From positions 121,189,678 through 121,253,677 of the forward strand of contig NC_073307.1 in NCBI RefSeq assembly GCF_027595985.1: a stretch of DNA of 64,000 nt, in the 5' to 3' direction. A program made the translations under genes and the position numbers. Every line of letters starts with the position of its first letter. The stretch's first letter is position 1. The notes below the pieces were generated by a model. That model searched no databases. It saw only the letters and a program-made list of their open reading frames with translations, and was not told the origin of the DNA. This document shows, piece by piece, positions 11,675-22,495 of this stretch. This DNA is from Sorex araneus. Its lineage: Eukaryota; Chordata; Mammalia; Eulipotyphla; Soricidae.

Positions 11675-11718
<44 letters not shown>

Positions 11719-11992
11719 CGTTGATCATCGAATTTCTCAAGCAGTCTCAGTAACGTCTCCATTCTTCTTAGCCCTGAGATTTCAGAAGCTTCTCTCTATA
11801 CGCCCTTTCCAATGTTGCCGTATTGGAGGCACTTTCAGGGTCAGGGGAATGAGACCCATCATTGCTACCAGTTTTGGCATATGAATACACCACGGCAAGC
11901 TTGCCAGGCTCTCCCTCATGCAGGCAGGAAACTCTCGGTAGCTTGCAAGGTTCTCTGAGAGGGAGAACTAGGCTATAAGATGTCGTGCGGCT
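11672..11992 (-). mobile_element. Element C fragment with expanded trinucleotide tail
   Basis: Antisense element C: its 3' end is a (GAT)n run of about 13 units (11677-11716 on the plus strand as ATC), followed by the RTE-like tail and the C-specific 'ccctgagatttcagaagc' and 'tttcagggtcaggggaatga' parts. The paralogous site near 55790 lacks it, so it inserted after that duplication. Confidence 0.75.
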
Positions 11993-12530
11993 GCTTTGTA
12001 GGCAGAGTAGACAATAAACTCTTCTTCACTTTTATTTGGAAGTTCAAATAAAAGTCAAAAAAGGGTCTTGTTGTAGTTCAGCGGAGGTAAAGAAGATGAG
12101 TTGCATAAAAAGGAGCTCAGTTTAATTTCATGTTCCCCATCTATAAATACATAATATAATAACCTCACTATTACATCACACTGAGAAGGAAGTATGTATC
12201 ACAAAAATTAGAAATATCAAGGCTCCATAAATGTGTCATATAAAGGGAATTATTGTACAGTGTTGGTGGGCTTAAAATTGGCCTTCTATCTTTATAGATG
12301 ATGTAATCATTCTTTAATATGGAAATAATCTAGGTGTCTAAAAACAGAAGTGAGGATAATGAACTTTTGGTAATTCTGAACCTTGGATTTGTATGTGAAG
12401 TGCTGTGTATTTGTACATGCTTTTCTATTTCCCCTATAGCCTTTATATATTTTACTCTAGAGCAATGTTCTTTGTTTAAATGCAGAAACACCATTAATGC
12501 TATGCTCCTAATATTTGGGAGGTGATTGAC
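11993..12530. repeat. Distal block shared with 56077-56448
   Basis: Clear paralogy with 55790-55830 and 56077-56400. Contains at about 12072-12165 a degraded tRNA-like unit (see 56098-56200). No gene. Confidence 0.65.
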
Positions 12531-13269
12531 TCTGAAATATATCTACTAATCAGAATTGGCCATAATTACTAAGGCTTCAGCTACTGTAGTTCCTAACACC
12601 CCAATGGATGTAAGCTGTGGGACTGGGATGAACCCACGGTGAGTGGTAAAGCTCTCCAAGCATCCAAATGTGACAGTCTACAAAACAAAAATGCATGGTC
12701 TTGATGCAAGCTGTTTTGGGTTAAGAGACAGGGGAAGGTCAAGCTGAGCTGACCTGAGGAGACTTAGTCTGGGATTTATGGTGATAGCATTTTTGCTCTC
12801 AGAGCCCAGAGAACCAAGTGTTGGGATTTTTGTCTCCTACTGTGTTTTTTCCAAATAACTGCAAGTATTGATAACATATACAACTAGAGGGAAAGGTAAA
12901 AGCAGTGTAGATGTCCCTGGGAGACAGAGTATCTCCTTGAACATTAATCTCCCCCAAAGAAAATTTCTTATGTTTTATCTATATAAATGATCTATGTAAA
13001 TTTCCAGATGTCTTACCTATGTAAATGATCAATCACACCTAAGTCCTTCACCTCAACTTCCCTCAGATTTTCTATTAGTATGCTAGAAGCTCTGATTAAA
13101 TGGGCCATTTTCACCACTAGGATGTGGTCCCCTGTCTCTCTGACTCTCTACTGTGGAGGCCTGGAGAGGATGGGAGACGGCTCTGGGTGCTGAATGCAGG
13201 TGTTGTTCCAGCAGCACCTGCACGTTATTCTGTGAACTCACATGCACCCAACATCTGAAGGGGCTTGAG
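12531..13269. other. Unassigned non-coding stretch left of an MRGPR remnant
   Basis: No conserved reading frame and no repeat I can name. From about 13150 it begins to follow the sequence left of the other old MRGPR remnant (59440-59480). The 119-codon open frame overlapping 13153-13512 is antisense to the pseudogene and not a gene. Confidence 0.4.
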
Positions 13270-13528
13270 GTAGGCTGTCTACACTTTCACTCATCATCCC
13301 AGGGAAATCTTGCAAGGCCCTCAGGTTGTTGCTACTGTGAGGTCAAACAAAGTAGCACCAACTATCACAGGCAAGACAGACATAAATGGAAAACGTTAAC
13401 AGGGCAAACATCAATATCTTTCAGAATACAAATTATTTCAGAATCCTGTGGATTTCTTTGGAAGTCCACAGGGTGGTTAGACCAGCACACTGTGAGCCTG
13501 ATGGTCAGATAGAGCCTGGTCAGCTCTT
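13270..13528 (-). pseudogene. Truncated MRGPR remnant, paralogue of 59455-60385
   Basis: The minus strand reads LTRLYLTIRLTV near 13500, then degraded TM6-TM7 sequence and a tail piece. Base by base it follows 59455-59775, including the run around 13340-13360 that matches 59570-59585. It stops abruptly at about 13528, where poly-T-like DNA and a SINE follow, so the 5' two thirds were deleted or replaced after the duplication. Confidence 0.7.
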
Positions 13529-13562
13529 TTTTTTTAACAAGACAAAATCTTTAGTTTAATTA

Positions 13563-13747
13563 GGAATGCCCTCTCTCTGAACCCCAACAAGCTACCAAGA
13601 GTATTGAGCCCGCGCGGCAGAGCCTGGCAAGCTACCTGTGCGTATTTGATATGCCAAAAAAGTAACAATAAGTCTCTCAATGTGAGACATTACTGGTGCC
13701 TACTTGAACAAATCAATGAGCAACAGGATGACAGTGATACAGTGATT
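13563..13747 (+). mobile_element. SINE family B, 5'-truncated
   Basis: The head is lost; the body has 'cggcagagcctggcaagcta', 'gatatgccaaaa' and the RTE-like tail ending 'gatgacagtgatacagtga'. Confidence 0.85.
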
Positions 13748-13851
13748 TAGGAATGTACTTAAATGAAACATTTCTTTGAATAGCTATGTAAATTCATTTT
13801 TGTTTTCCTGTATTGTTGTGTTCTGGTTTTCTAAGCAAAACCTCACCTAGT

Positions 13852-14565
13852 GCTTTACTTTATTTTTTTATTTTAATTTTTTTAATTAGTGAATCACCTT
13901 GAGGGTACAGTTACATATTTACACATTTTTGTTCTTGTGTTTCCTTCATACAATGTTCAAGAACCCATCCCTCCACCAGTGACCATTCTCCACCACCAAT
14001 GAAACCAGTATTCCTCCCACCCACTAATCCCACCCCCCCACCCCACACTGTCTCTGCTGCAGGGCATTCCCTTTTGTTCTCTCTCTCCTTTTGGTTGTTG
14101 AGGTTTGCAATAGTGGTATTGGGCAGTCTAAGTGTTCAATCTGTAGTCTACTTTCAGCACGCATCTCCCATCCCGAGTGGGTTCTCCAGCCACATTTTAC
14201 TTGGTGTTCCCTTCTTTATCTGAGCTGCCTTTTCCCCCAGCATGTGAGGCCAGCTTCCGAGCTATGGAGCCAACCTCCTGATACATATTTCTATTATTCT
14301 TGGGTGTTAGTCTCCTATTCTGTTATTTTATATTCCACAGATGAGCGCAATCTTTCTATGTAGGTCTCTCTCCTTCTGACTCATTTCACTTAGCATGATA
14401 CTTTCCATGTTGATCCACTTATATGCAAAGGTCATGACTTCATCTTTTCTAACAGCTGCATAGAATTCCATTGTATAGATGTACCAAAGTTTCTTTAACC
14501 AGTCATCTGTTCTCGGGCACTCGGGTTTTTCCCAGATTCTGGCTATTGTAAAGAGTGCTCGATGA
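13852..14565 (-). mobile_element. L1 3' end, 5'-truncated
   Basis: Antisense copy of the L1 end seen in sense at 28440-29075: T-rich start, 'gaatcaccttgagggtacag', C-rich 3' UTR, then ORF2 C-terminal sequence up to 'cattgtatagatgtaccaaa'. It stops exactly where upstream module copy 3 begins. Confidence 0.88.
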
Positions 14566-16400
14566 ACAGAGAAAGCCCCAGAAACTACCTTCTGTGAGTT
14601 TGCAGAAGAAGACTTCTCTGCCTTTGTCACTATAACCATTTGCATATTCTCCATTGATTATGCATCCAGGTGCATATATCTCTGTGACTCAATAATGGAT
14701 TCCCATTTCTGCTGACTCTGGTGCATCCAGGAAAATGAGAAGTGAAAATACTGGGAGGACAGCTATTTAAAGTATTTCCTCCCTGCCCAGTTGTGAGTTT
14801 GCAGGGGGACACTGGTAGGCAGTGAGCCAGGCAAAAACCCTACCTTTTCTATTTTCTCACTGGCCTCTGAATTTTGATCTTGCTGAACTCATGTGGCTGC
14901 CAGTTTGAGTACCATAGTTGTGCCCTAGGACAAAAACACAGCAGTGGCTTTGGAAATAAACTTGATAAACTTCCTTACTTTCTGTTCTTCTCTTAGGTCA
15001 GAAGCTGACTTCTGTTAGCAAGAAGAGTGTCTAGAGTTTCACCTCTGTTCTGAACCCTTCTCTGTCCCCTGCAGAAGGACCCATGGAAGGAGTGGCAGTC
15101 GGTGGGGAAGGTTGGCTTACTAAGTTTCCCACAATTTTCTGTGAGTTCCTGTATAGAGACCTGCTCTCAAATGAGACCACAATGTCTTTAGTGTCATGAG
15201 CACTCTGGGGATGTGTCTCAGAGTTAGATCTGATGAAACCTCCATCTCAGTCTGTGCATATCCACCCCCATGTGGTTCACTTCCCTTCTTGTGGTTCTTG
15301 TGGATTCTCTGACAGTCATCCACCAGGGCAGCAACAAAGCAATGGGAGTTGGCTCTGTGAAGATTTATAATTAACAATAAAGTGCACATTACTGATCTGA
15401 GATTCTTTCTCTCTCCAAGTTGTTATATTTTGCATTATGATGGCAAAAGTCATTTTCTTTATAATTTTCCTTTTAATTTGCCACAGAAGTTTGTCGTCTC
15501 ATATGTAATCTGCTGATCCTAATTCCAGAATTTGCTGTTTGGTTCACTTTTGCATCTAACTTCTTTTGTCCTGATTTCTGTTTTAAATAAGATGTACTCT
15601 TTCTTGCCACTTGAACTGGGGAATCATTTTCATTCATATATAAGATCTAAGTGTATGGCAGGAGATCTTGAGATTTTCAGATTTTAAATTAAATTTAATT
15701 TTTAATATTATACTAATACTCTCAAGGGAAATTGAATAATATGCAAAACAAACCAAGTGTGGGCAGCACAAATGGTGCAAAATATCAATTTTTAATGACT
15801 TAAAGGTATATTAAGATGAATCACATATATATATATTGTCTGTGATAAAAGTGCAGAACATATCTTTGTGTGCTGTGGTAACACTGTGGGATAAGGCATT
15901 CTCAGTTGTTTTTGATGGAAGTGAAATTTGACAGGATCAGCAAGCAAGGCCATTTAAAATATTTATAATGATATATCTCGGCCATTAAAATATTTATAAT
16001 GATATATCTCGGAGCTGGTGCCCGCTCAAGTAAATCAGTGACCAATGGGATGACAATGATACAATGATAATGATATATCAATGTCACACATTTTCCTCCA
16101 GTTTTGTTGTAGCTTATTTACAGAGATGTTTGTACCTGTGCCAAATACATAATACAAAGTTTACACATATAGAAACATTTTTAGTATTATCGCCAGAAGT
16201 AAATGTGTCCAACACACTGAATTAATTGCAATGCATATGAACAATCAGCTCCTATGTAGCTGTATAAAAATTGTAACATATTGATTTGGAATGGTTTCTA
16301 ATTTAATACTCTATCTTGTTAAAAGTGTGTGAACCACACACATAATGAATTGACAACCCAAAGATCTAAAACTCTCATAAAACTCAAGGTAATAAACACA
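14566..16400. repeat. Upstream module, copy 3 (left end missing)
   Basis: Begins inside the module at 'cagagaaagccccagaaact', directly after the L1, and then follows copy 1 (900-2890) closely without the SINE at 2057. No receptor gene lies to its left in the expected place; only an old remnant at 13270-13528. The 61-codon frame at 15902-16087 overlaps a local duplication of an AT-rich piece and is not a gene. Confidence 0.75.
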
Positions 16401-16936
16401 TGAGTCTTTTTTTATTTTTTACTTCTTTTTTAATTTTATTGTTGTTACTGTTGTTTGCATATCGAATACACTATGGGTAGCTTGCTAGGCTCTGTCATGT
16501 GGGCAGGATACTCTCGGTAGCTTGCCAGGCTCTCCGAGAGGGACGGAGGCTTTGAGGGCGGCCTCCAATCGCCCGTAGAGGTGTTATCATGGTTCACACC
16601 ATATTTGAACTCTATTAAATATGGTGCGGGAATAATGGGTATTAAGTGTTTTATGGAGAGAGGCCTGGAGCAGGGCGGTTGCTGGATAGTGGATGTAGTG
16701 GTGTTTGGCCAGTAAGGTATTTTTCTGGCTTGGGTAGGGTGGGCCGTCTGGGTTTGACCCCACCCTCAGATGCCGGAGATTGGAGGATGCAGACAAAGGA
16801 TCTTGTTTCCAGGTCTTCTTGAACCTAGAGTTCAAGGTTGCAAAGTCCTGCTTTCCTGGTTTTGCAGGGCTTCACTCATGCGTGAGGTTTGGCCCAAGTG
16901 TCTGGAGAGCATGGCGGTGTCTGGGTAGTGGTAGAA
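16401..16936 (-). mobile_element. Composite repeat: SINE B/C-like body plus unassigned GC-rich part
   Basis: Starts T-rich, then antisense 'gcatatcgaatacac', two 'gcttgc-aggctct' motifs and 'ctccgagagggacggag', as in families B and C. About 370 bases of GC-richer sequence follow (16560-16935), whose right end resembles the 5' part of element C at 53735-53785. Immediately right of it a sense RTE begins, giving a head-to-head arrangement. The open frame 16780-17205 spans this junction and is not a host gene. Confidence 0.55.
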
Positions 16937-17340
16937 GAATCGAAAGAGCTATGCTAGGAATATCATGTCTCACTCAAGTGAGAGAAGGAATTCGGAGTTC
17001 TGACCTCTGTCAATGGTCAAAAATCAGGGATGCTGTCTCGTTTGCCAAGGCATCAAAAATCAGATGGGCTGGTCACGTAATGCGATTCAGAGAGGACTGC
17101 TGGACTAGAGCTGTTACTGACTGGATTCCACAGGACATCAGAAGACCTTGTGGCCACCCACAAACTAGATGGTCAGATTCCTTCGTCAAATCCCTGAGTG
17201 AATGATTTGTGGCTCTTCCTCTTCCTGGAGCAAGTAGATATCATTGGGCTGCACTAGCTCGGGACAGGGACAAATGGAGACATTACTGGTGCCCGCTCTA
17301 ATAAATCGAAGATCAACGGGACTACGAGTGATACAACTGA
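16937..17340 (+). mobile_element. RTE-clade LINE fragment (R2)
   Basis: C-terminal RTE region: RWAGHVMRFRED, WTRAVTDWIPQDIRRP, RWSDSFVK, then YHWAALARDRDKWRHYWCPL-like codons, then a tail 'gatcaacgggactac' and 'gagtgatacaactga'. Fewer changes than in R1. Confidence 0.88.
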
Positions 17341-17345
17341 ATTTT

Positions 17346-18804
17346 ATTTTTTAATTAAATTTTTATAAAGTTGTTCACCAAAATTTATTACAGTAAATAT
17401 TCCAACACCATTTCCACCACTATTAGAACTTCCCACCACCATTATTTCATATTTTCTCACCAACACTCAGCCTGCCCCAGGCAGATCTGAAATAATTTAT
17501 TTTGAATTGTTCGTTCTGAATAATACTCAAAACATGATGCTGAAAGTTTTCCTTAGAGAAAAGAGGGTAAAATTATTGTATCTCACCTTGGATCCATTAA
17601 GCCCTTGTATAGCAGAGCGGCTAGCGCATTTACCCTGCATGCGGCTGAACCGGGTACGATTCTTTCACCTCTCTCGAAGAGATGGGCAAGATACTGAGTG
17701 TATCTCGTATGCAGGACAGAGCTGGCAAGCTACCCATGGTGTATTCGATATGCCAAAAAACACTAACAACAAGTCTCACAATGGAGACATTACTAGTACC
17801 CACTCAAGCAAATTTGTGAGCAGCAGGATGACAGTGATACAACGATAAGAATTTATTAAAATGTTTTTATAGATAGAGTCTTCTGTGTTAATATATGTAT
17901 ATAAACATATATGTATATTTATATACATATATAAACACCCCATATATTTACACAGACTTCATCAAAATTGGTAGCATTCTGCTTTGCACACCATCAAATG
18001 TGGTGTGCTACTCTTGGTACATTAGTTGCTTAGGGAATTAGATGTTGCTTCAGAAATTTGAACATTTTAAATGATTAATACAGCTCGAGTTAAATTTTTA
18101 ATGGATGGTCCCTTCAGGGTCTAGAAGCATCTCTACTATTGTTCTCTTCTGATATTCATTTGTGAGACTCTTGGTCAATGCCATTAATGATCTTATATTG
18201 CACCAAATGCAGTTCCTGGGCATGACTGCCAGGCTCCTGGAAGGAAAAGGAGATGGGGGAGAGTCACCCAATCCTGACTCCAGGAGAGTCTGAGGATTTC
18301 AGTCACAAAATTCTCATACCTGGGTTTCTTAACAGATTCATTTTCATGCATGAGGTACTTGTCCTGAGCCTGAGAAGATCAGCTGTGATCATTGCCTCAA
18401 TTGGGTTTTGGAGGCTTTTGGCTGCCAGGACTCTCTTGAGGCAGATGTTGGGCTCAACAGCACCCTCTGAGGTGTCTTGGATGAACTCAGCCTGGCCTGG
18501 GTCCTTGAGGCACATCTATAGCTTGTTCTCTTCTGAGATTTATTTGTGAGTTTTTGGATCATGCCCATTAATGACCTTATATGGTGCCAGACAGTTTGTG
18601 GGTGTTGTTTCTTTTTTACACAAAAAGCTAAAGTATCTGTGCAACCAGCATAATTCTGAGAGGAAAAAGATTAAGGAAGATGCATCATAACCTTTGACTT
18701 CAAGAAATAGTGCAAAAGTAGAAATTTAAACAATGGCATTGGAGCAAAAACCCACACATAGACCAGTGGGTTAAAATTAAGCCCCCAAAATATATTTTTA
18801 TGCA
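17346..18804. repeat. Receptor 3'-flank block (D), copy 2, left part
   Basis: Paralogous to 2965-4205 with the same order of segments; interrupted by a family B SINE at 17606-17852. The stretch 18788-18804 is the left target duplication of the next element. Confidence 0.7.
17606..17852 (+). mobile_element. SINE family B, near full length
   Basis: tRNA-like head ('agcagagcggctagcgcatt', B box near 'gggtacgattct'), body with 'gatatgccaaaa', and RTE-like tail ending 'gatgacagtgatacaacgat'. The paralogous site at about 3236 has no insertion. Confidence 0.88.
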
Positions 18805-19551
18805 GCCTGAATGGCCATGATCCCAGAAGCACACAAACCAATCTCAGAAAGCAGCAGCTGCTGGCAGAAAATCTCCTGCACTGTGAACTAAGCTATGGCC
18901 CCATTCAGCTCCAGGAGAGAAAGTGTTTTTTTCCCTCGGCCTTTTTCCTTTTGCAGCATCATGGCGACTGCCTCCTTTCAGAGCCAATTGGACAGAGAGG
19001 TCGGAGTTTGCAGTGATGGGGCGTGCTGGAGTTCTCTTGATGGGACTGGGGAACTGGCCCTGCTCCCTGCTCAGGCGAGACCCCAGCGGCCACCCACAAA
19101 TGGCTCCTCTGCTCCTGACAGGTCATGATCCCAGAGGCACACAAACCAATCTCAGAACACAGAAACTTCTGGCAGAAATACCTCTGGACTTAATTACTAA
19201 AATAACAGAATTCAAAAACACACAACATCATATGCTCTTCATTATCAGCAATAGAAAACAAATTAATGATGCTTTTTTGGCAGGTCTGAGTGTTGGGGGA
19301 AAATTCCAATAAATAATAGTGGGATTTCTGTCAAAAATTGAATGTAATCAAAGTAAAAAGAGAGTAAAGTGAAAATCATCTGCCACACAGGCAGGGTGGA
19401 GGGTGGGGTGGGGTGCTACCTAGTTTCTTGCTGGTGGAACATGTGCACTGGTGAAGGCATGGGTGTTTGATCATAGTATGACTGAGACTTAAACCTGAAA
19501 GCTTTGTAACTGTTTTCATGGTAATTCAATGAAAAATAAAAATAAAAAGAA
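18805..19551 (+). mobile_element. Composite retroelement with L1-like 3' end and internal repeat
   Basis: Flanked by direct repeats of about 16 bases (18788-18804 and 19553-19568); the empty site is seen at about 4195-4215. Contains two copies, about 308 bases apart, of a unit with 'gcacacaaaccaatctcaga' (near 18830 and 19138). The 3' end has a G-rich tract, 'gcactggtgaaggcatgggt', 'gaaagctttgtaactg' and an A-rich tail, like local L1 3' ends. No transposase or RT coding; likely moved by L1. Open frames in it (such as 18923-19312) are not conserved genes. Confidence 0.75.
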
Positions 19552-19568
19552 GAAATATATTTTATGCA

Positions 19569-20227
19569 AATGTGAGTGATTAAATTTTGTTACTTTATTT
19601 GCATATTATATTTCATTAGATATTGTGGTACTGTGATATACATAGTCCTACTGGGCAGAGTGTGAGGCATACAATGTTTCAATACCACCCACCAGCAGTG
19701 CTGACTTCCCTCTGCTGATATCCCCAGATATTTATCCCAACCTCCAGTTTGCTATTTTGATGGGCACATTTCTAAATTTGATTGTTTGAGTTTTGATGAG
19801 AAATGTCCATACTGTTTTATTTAGAGTAGATCTAGTTGAATGAGCCATAGATGAGAGTTCATTTTTCAATGAATCCCCAACCTCTGTCTATCTCCTTCAC
19901 AGAAGAACTTGTTCATTTTTCTTCATATGTCTGGATAGGGAATTTGGAATATTTTCTGTTGTTAATCTGTGTGTTTATATATTTAAAATAAGAAAATTTT
20001 ATCTGGTATTGTTTGAATGCAGCCTTGTTTTTTCCTGTTCATTTTGTGTCTCTTAGTTTTAACCCACGTTTCCTTAGTTGTATAGAAGAAATCTTTGAGT
20101 ATGATGAGGTTTCATACGTGTATTATCATTTCTGTTGTTTGGAGTACTTAAATCATAAGAAATGGGGTTTGATTCAAGAGAGCAACATATGGAAAACAGG
20201 GAGTCTGAGCACTGACACCATGTAGTA
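19569..20227. repeat. Receptor 3'-flank block (D), copy 2, right part
   Basis: Shows the flank sequence uninterrupted where R1 inserted in copy 1 (compare 19609-19640 with 4250-4275). Matches 46490-46710 near its right end. No gene. Confidence 0.65.
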
Positions 20228-20478
20228 GCACTGTAGCACTGTCATCCCGTTGTTCATCAGTTTGCTCAAGCGGGCACAAGTAACATCTCCATTGTGATAC
20301 TTGTTGTTACTGTTTTTCAGCATATCAAATACACCGTAGGTAGCTTGCCAGGCTCTTCAATGCAGGGGGGATTCTCATGGTAGCTTGCTGGGCTCTCCTA
20401 GAGGGATGGAAGTATTGATCCTGGTCGGCCGCTAGCAAGGCAAACACCCTATCCGTTGTGATATCTCTCTGCCCCAAC
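20228..20478 (-). mobile_element. SINE family B with target duplication
   Basis: Antisense full-length copy; similar sequences ACACCATGTAGTAG and ACACCATACAGTAG flank it. RTE-like tail at left ('gtcatcccgttgttcatc'), head at right. Confidence 0.88.
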
Positions 20479-20835
20479 ACCATACAGTAGATGTAACAAA
20501 TAGATATAGAACCAATCCCGTAGAAAAGACATTTGAACTTACTCCTAGAGTTCCATATGCCACTGTTTTCATATTAACTTGATTTTCCTTCTGGTTGTTC
20601 AATTGTGAGAAATACAAACATGTCGTATAAACACTCAAAGATGAATGTAAGTAGCAAATTTATTCTTCGTCTACATAGAAAAAATAGACTATTTACCTAA
20701 ATACACAGAACACAAAAGTAAATAGTGACTCATTTATATAATGAAATACTATTCAGCTTTAAAAACTGAAAAATGCCAGATATCTGAATTTGCAGTGACA
20801 AAATTTCTGAAAATTATGACTACATTGTGATTGAG
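20479..20835. repeat. Immediate 3' flank of MRGPRX pseudogene 2
   Basis: Matches 5600-5829 and 32455-32671, including the polyadenylation signal. No other content seen. Confidence 0.7.
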
Positions 20836-22369
20836 TTAGGACACATGAGTATTTCTTGACATCTCCAGAGTCTCCTGAGGAGGGCTGCCTTGACTTCCAT
20901 TCTCATCAGGAACATCCCACAAAGTCCTCGGAAGGAATATTTTGAGTCTTCTTCTTTGCTGCCGTTTTCTGCTGCCTATAGAGCAAACAAAAGAAGTAAA
21001 TGATGGGATTAACACAGTTTTTGACACAGGTTAATATCTTTGTAACTAGAAAAGATTTGAAAGTGAACATAGTATAACGAATAGTCATTAAGCCTAAGAG
21101 GAAGCCCTAAGGCAGTTCAGAAGAGGAAGGCCAGCACAGTGAGCCTGATGGGCACAAATAGTCTGGTGAGCTTTAATTTCTGGGAGCCACATGGCAATCT
21201 GATCATCTGTCCGATTCAAAAAGAAGCACAAAGGCACAAAACAACCACGAGGCAATGATGAAATCAATTCACTTGTATCACTTCACTTGTCATTCCCTTG
21301 TTCGACCAGGCACCAGTAATGTCTCCATTCGTCCCTGTCACATACTAGTGTAGCCCAATGGCATCTTCTCGCTCCAGGAACATGAAGAACCTCAAACCGT
21401 TCCTTCAGGTTCTTGATGAAGAAGTCTGACCATTTCATGGGTGGGCGGCCAAGCATTCTTTTGATGTACCATGAAATCCAGTCAGTAATAGCTCTAGTAC
21501 ATTGGTCATCTCTAAATCGCTTTACATGTCCAGCCAATCTGATTTAAGATGCTTTGCAAATGAGACAGAGTCCCTGATTCTTGATCGTTGATGGAGGTCG
21601 GAACTCTGGGATTCCTTCTCTCACTTGAGTGAAACATGATACTCCACGTGTTGCTCCTTGATTCCTATTTGGGATACCCAAATAGCGTTCTCATCCTGTT
21701 TTACTAGAACCCAGGTCTCTGATGCATATGCTAGTGTGGGAAGAATGGTAGAGTCAAAAAGATGTCTTTGACGGAGCTGGAGGTTCTTCATCCTCTTCAC
21801 CAATTCTCGACACTCTTAAAGGCATTCCATGCTGCTCTCTTCCTCCTGCGCAGGTCAGGTGCCAGGTGATATCAATTAACTTCCTGAAATGAATATTAGG
21901 TTCTCCAAACACAAAGCCACTGAATTCCATCTCAGGATGCTCAGAAGCAGGGAAAAGGACCAGAGCAGGGTTCATGTGGCAGAGGACATGGTGTCAATGA
22001 TACCAGATGGGCTGTAGGACAGACAGGCAGTGCTCAGTGCTAATGGTAGTGAGAATGCTCAGGCCTGCAACATAGGGAAAGACAAACATTATCCAGAAAA
22101 CTTGTAAATGGAGATGAAGTATAATTTGAACTTTGTGGCGAAGCATTTTTTGAAGTACAACATCTGGATAGGTAGACAGACAAAATCAACTTCTGCCAAG
22201 TTGAGGATGCAGACTGAGAAAGCATTCCTCTGCATGCGGAAACCCAGGAGCCAGAGCACCACAGCATTTCCTGCCAGCCCCGTGGGGGAAGTGATAAATT
22301 TCAGAAGGTCTGTGATCAAGAAGGCCATATGCATGTCACATGATCTATCAAAGTCTAGCCAGTTATTTT
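20836..22369 (-). pseudogene. MRGPRX pseudogene 2, 5'-truncated and split by an RTE element
   Basis: Homology begins at about codon 19 of the intact paralogue; the start codon and 5' leader are gone and are replaced by an L1-like fragment to the right. TM1-TM2 are readable ([19 protein letters not shown], then [11 protein letters not shown]), followed by a stop (KFSG*), then [17 protein letters not shown] (TERC changed to TEHC) and a stop or frame change after PIWYH. At the level of TM5 an RTE LINE of about 592 bases (21275-21866) has inserted, flanked by near-perfect 16-base duplications of gene sequence. The gene resumes at 21274, is frameshifted several times, shows NPIIYFF near 21000, and ends with GSPPQETLEMS and the family tail. 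The order of damage is unclear, but the RTE alone would have inactivated it. Confidence 0.93.
21275..21866 (-). mobile_element. RTE-clade LINE fragment (R3) inside MRGPRX pseudogene 2
   Basis: Antisense C-terminal RTE region with the longest readable piece in the window: [18 protein letters not shown], then [12 protein letters not shown] and [16 protein letters not shown]. Near-identical 16-base duplications flank it: TGAAATCAATTCACTT at 21259-21274 and TGATATCAATTAACTT at 21867-21882. The duplicated sequence is receptor coding DNA (compare about 33095-33110 in the intact gene). Confidence 0.92.
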
Positions 22370-22495
22370 AATTTTTCATTTTTTTATTTGTTAAAATTTT
22401 ATTGAGTAATCATGCAATACAGATACAATTCTTCATGCCTTCTCCCCCAGCTCATGAGGCAGTCTGCATTGGAGCAATATTCCTAGTCCTGTCTC
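22370..22495 (-). mobile_element. L1-like 3' end fragment replacing the 5' end of pseudogene 2
   Basis: T-rich start and 'ttttattgagtaatcatgca' resemble the antisense L1-like tails at 8855 and 51530. It stands where the first 18 codons, ATG and leader should be. The right part of this stretch is not identified. Confidence 0.5.

Noticed and set aside
11677..11716. CRISPR-like or coding poly-Met repeat
   Set aside because: It is a plain trinucleotide microsatellite at the end of element C in a mammalian genome.
13153..13512. 119-codon open frame on the plus strand
   Set aside because: It runs antisense through the MRGPR remnant and has no counterpart in the paralogue at 59455.
16780..17205. 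141-codon open frame
   Set aside because: It begins in unassigned repeat DNA and continues into the RTE fragment; a junction artefact rather than a gene.
20836..22369. Functional split receptor gene with the RTE as an intron
   Set aside because: No splice sites at the element edges, several stops outside the RTE, and no start codon.
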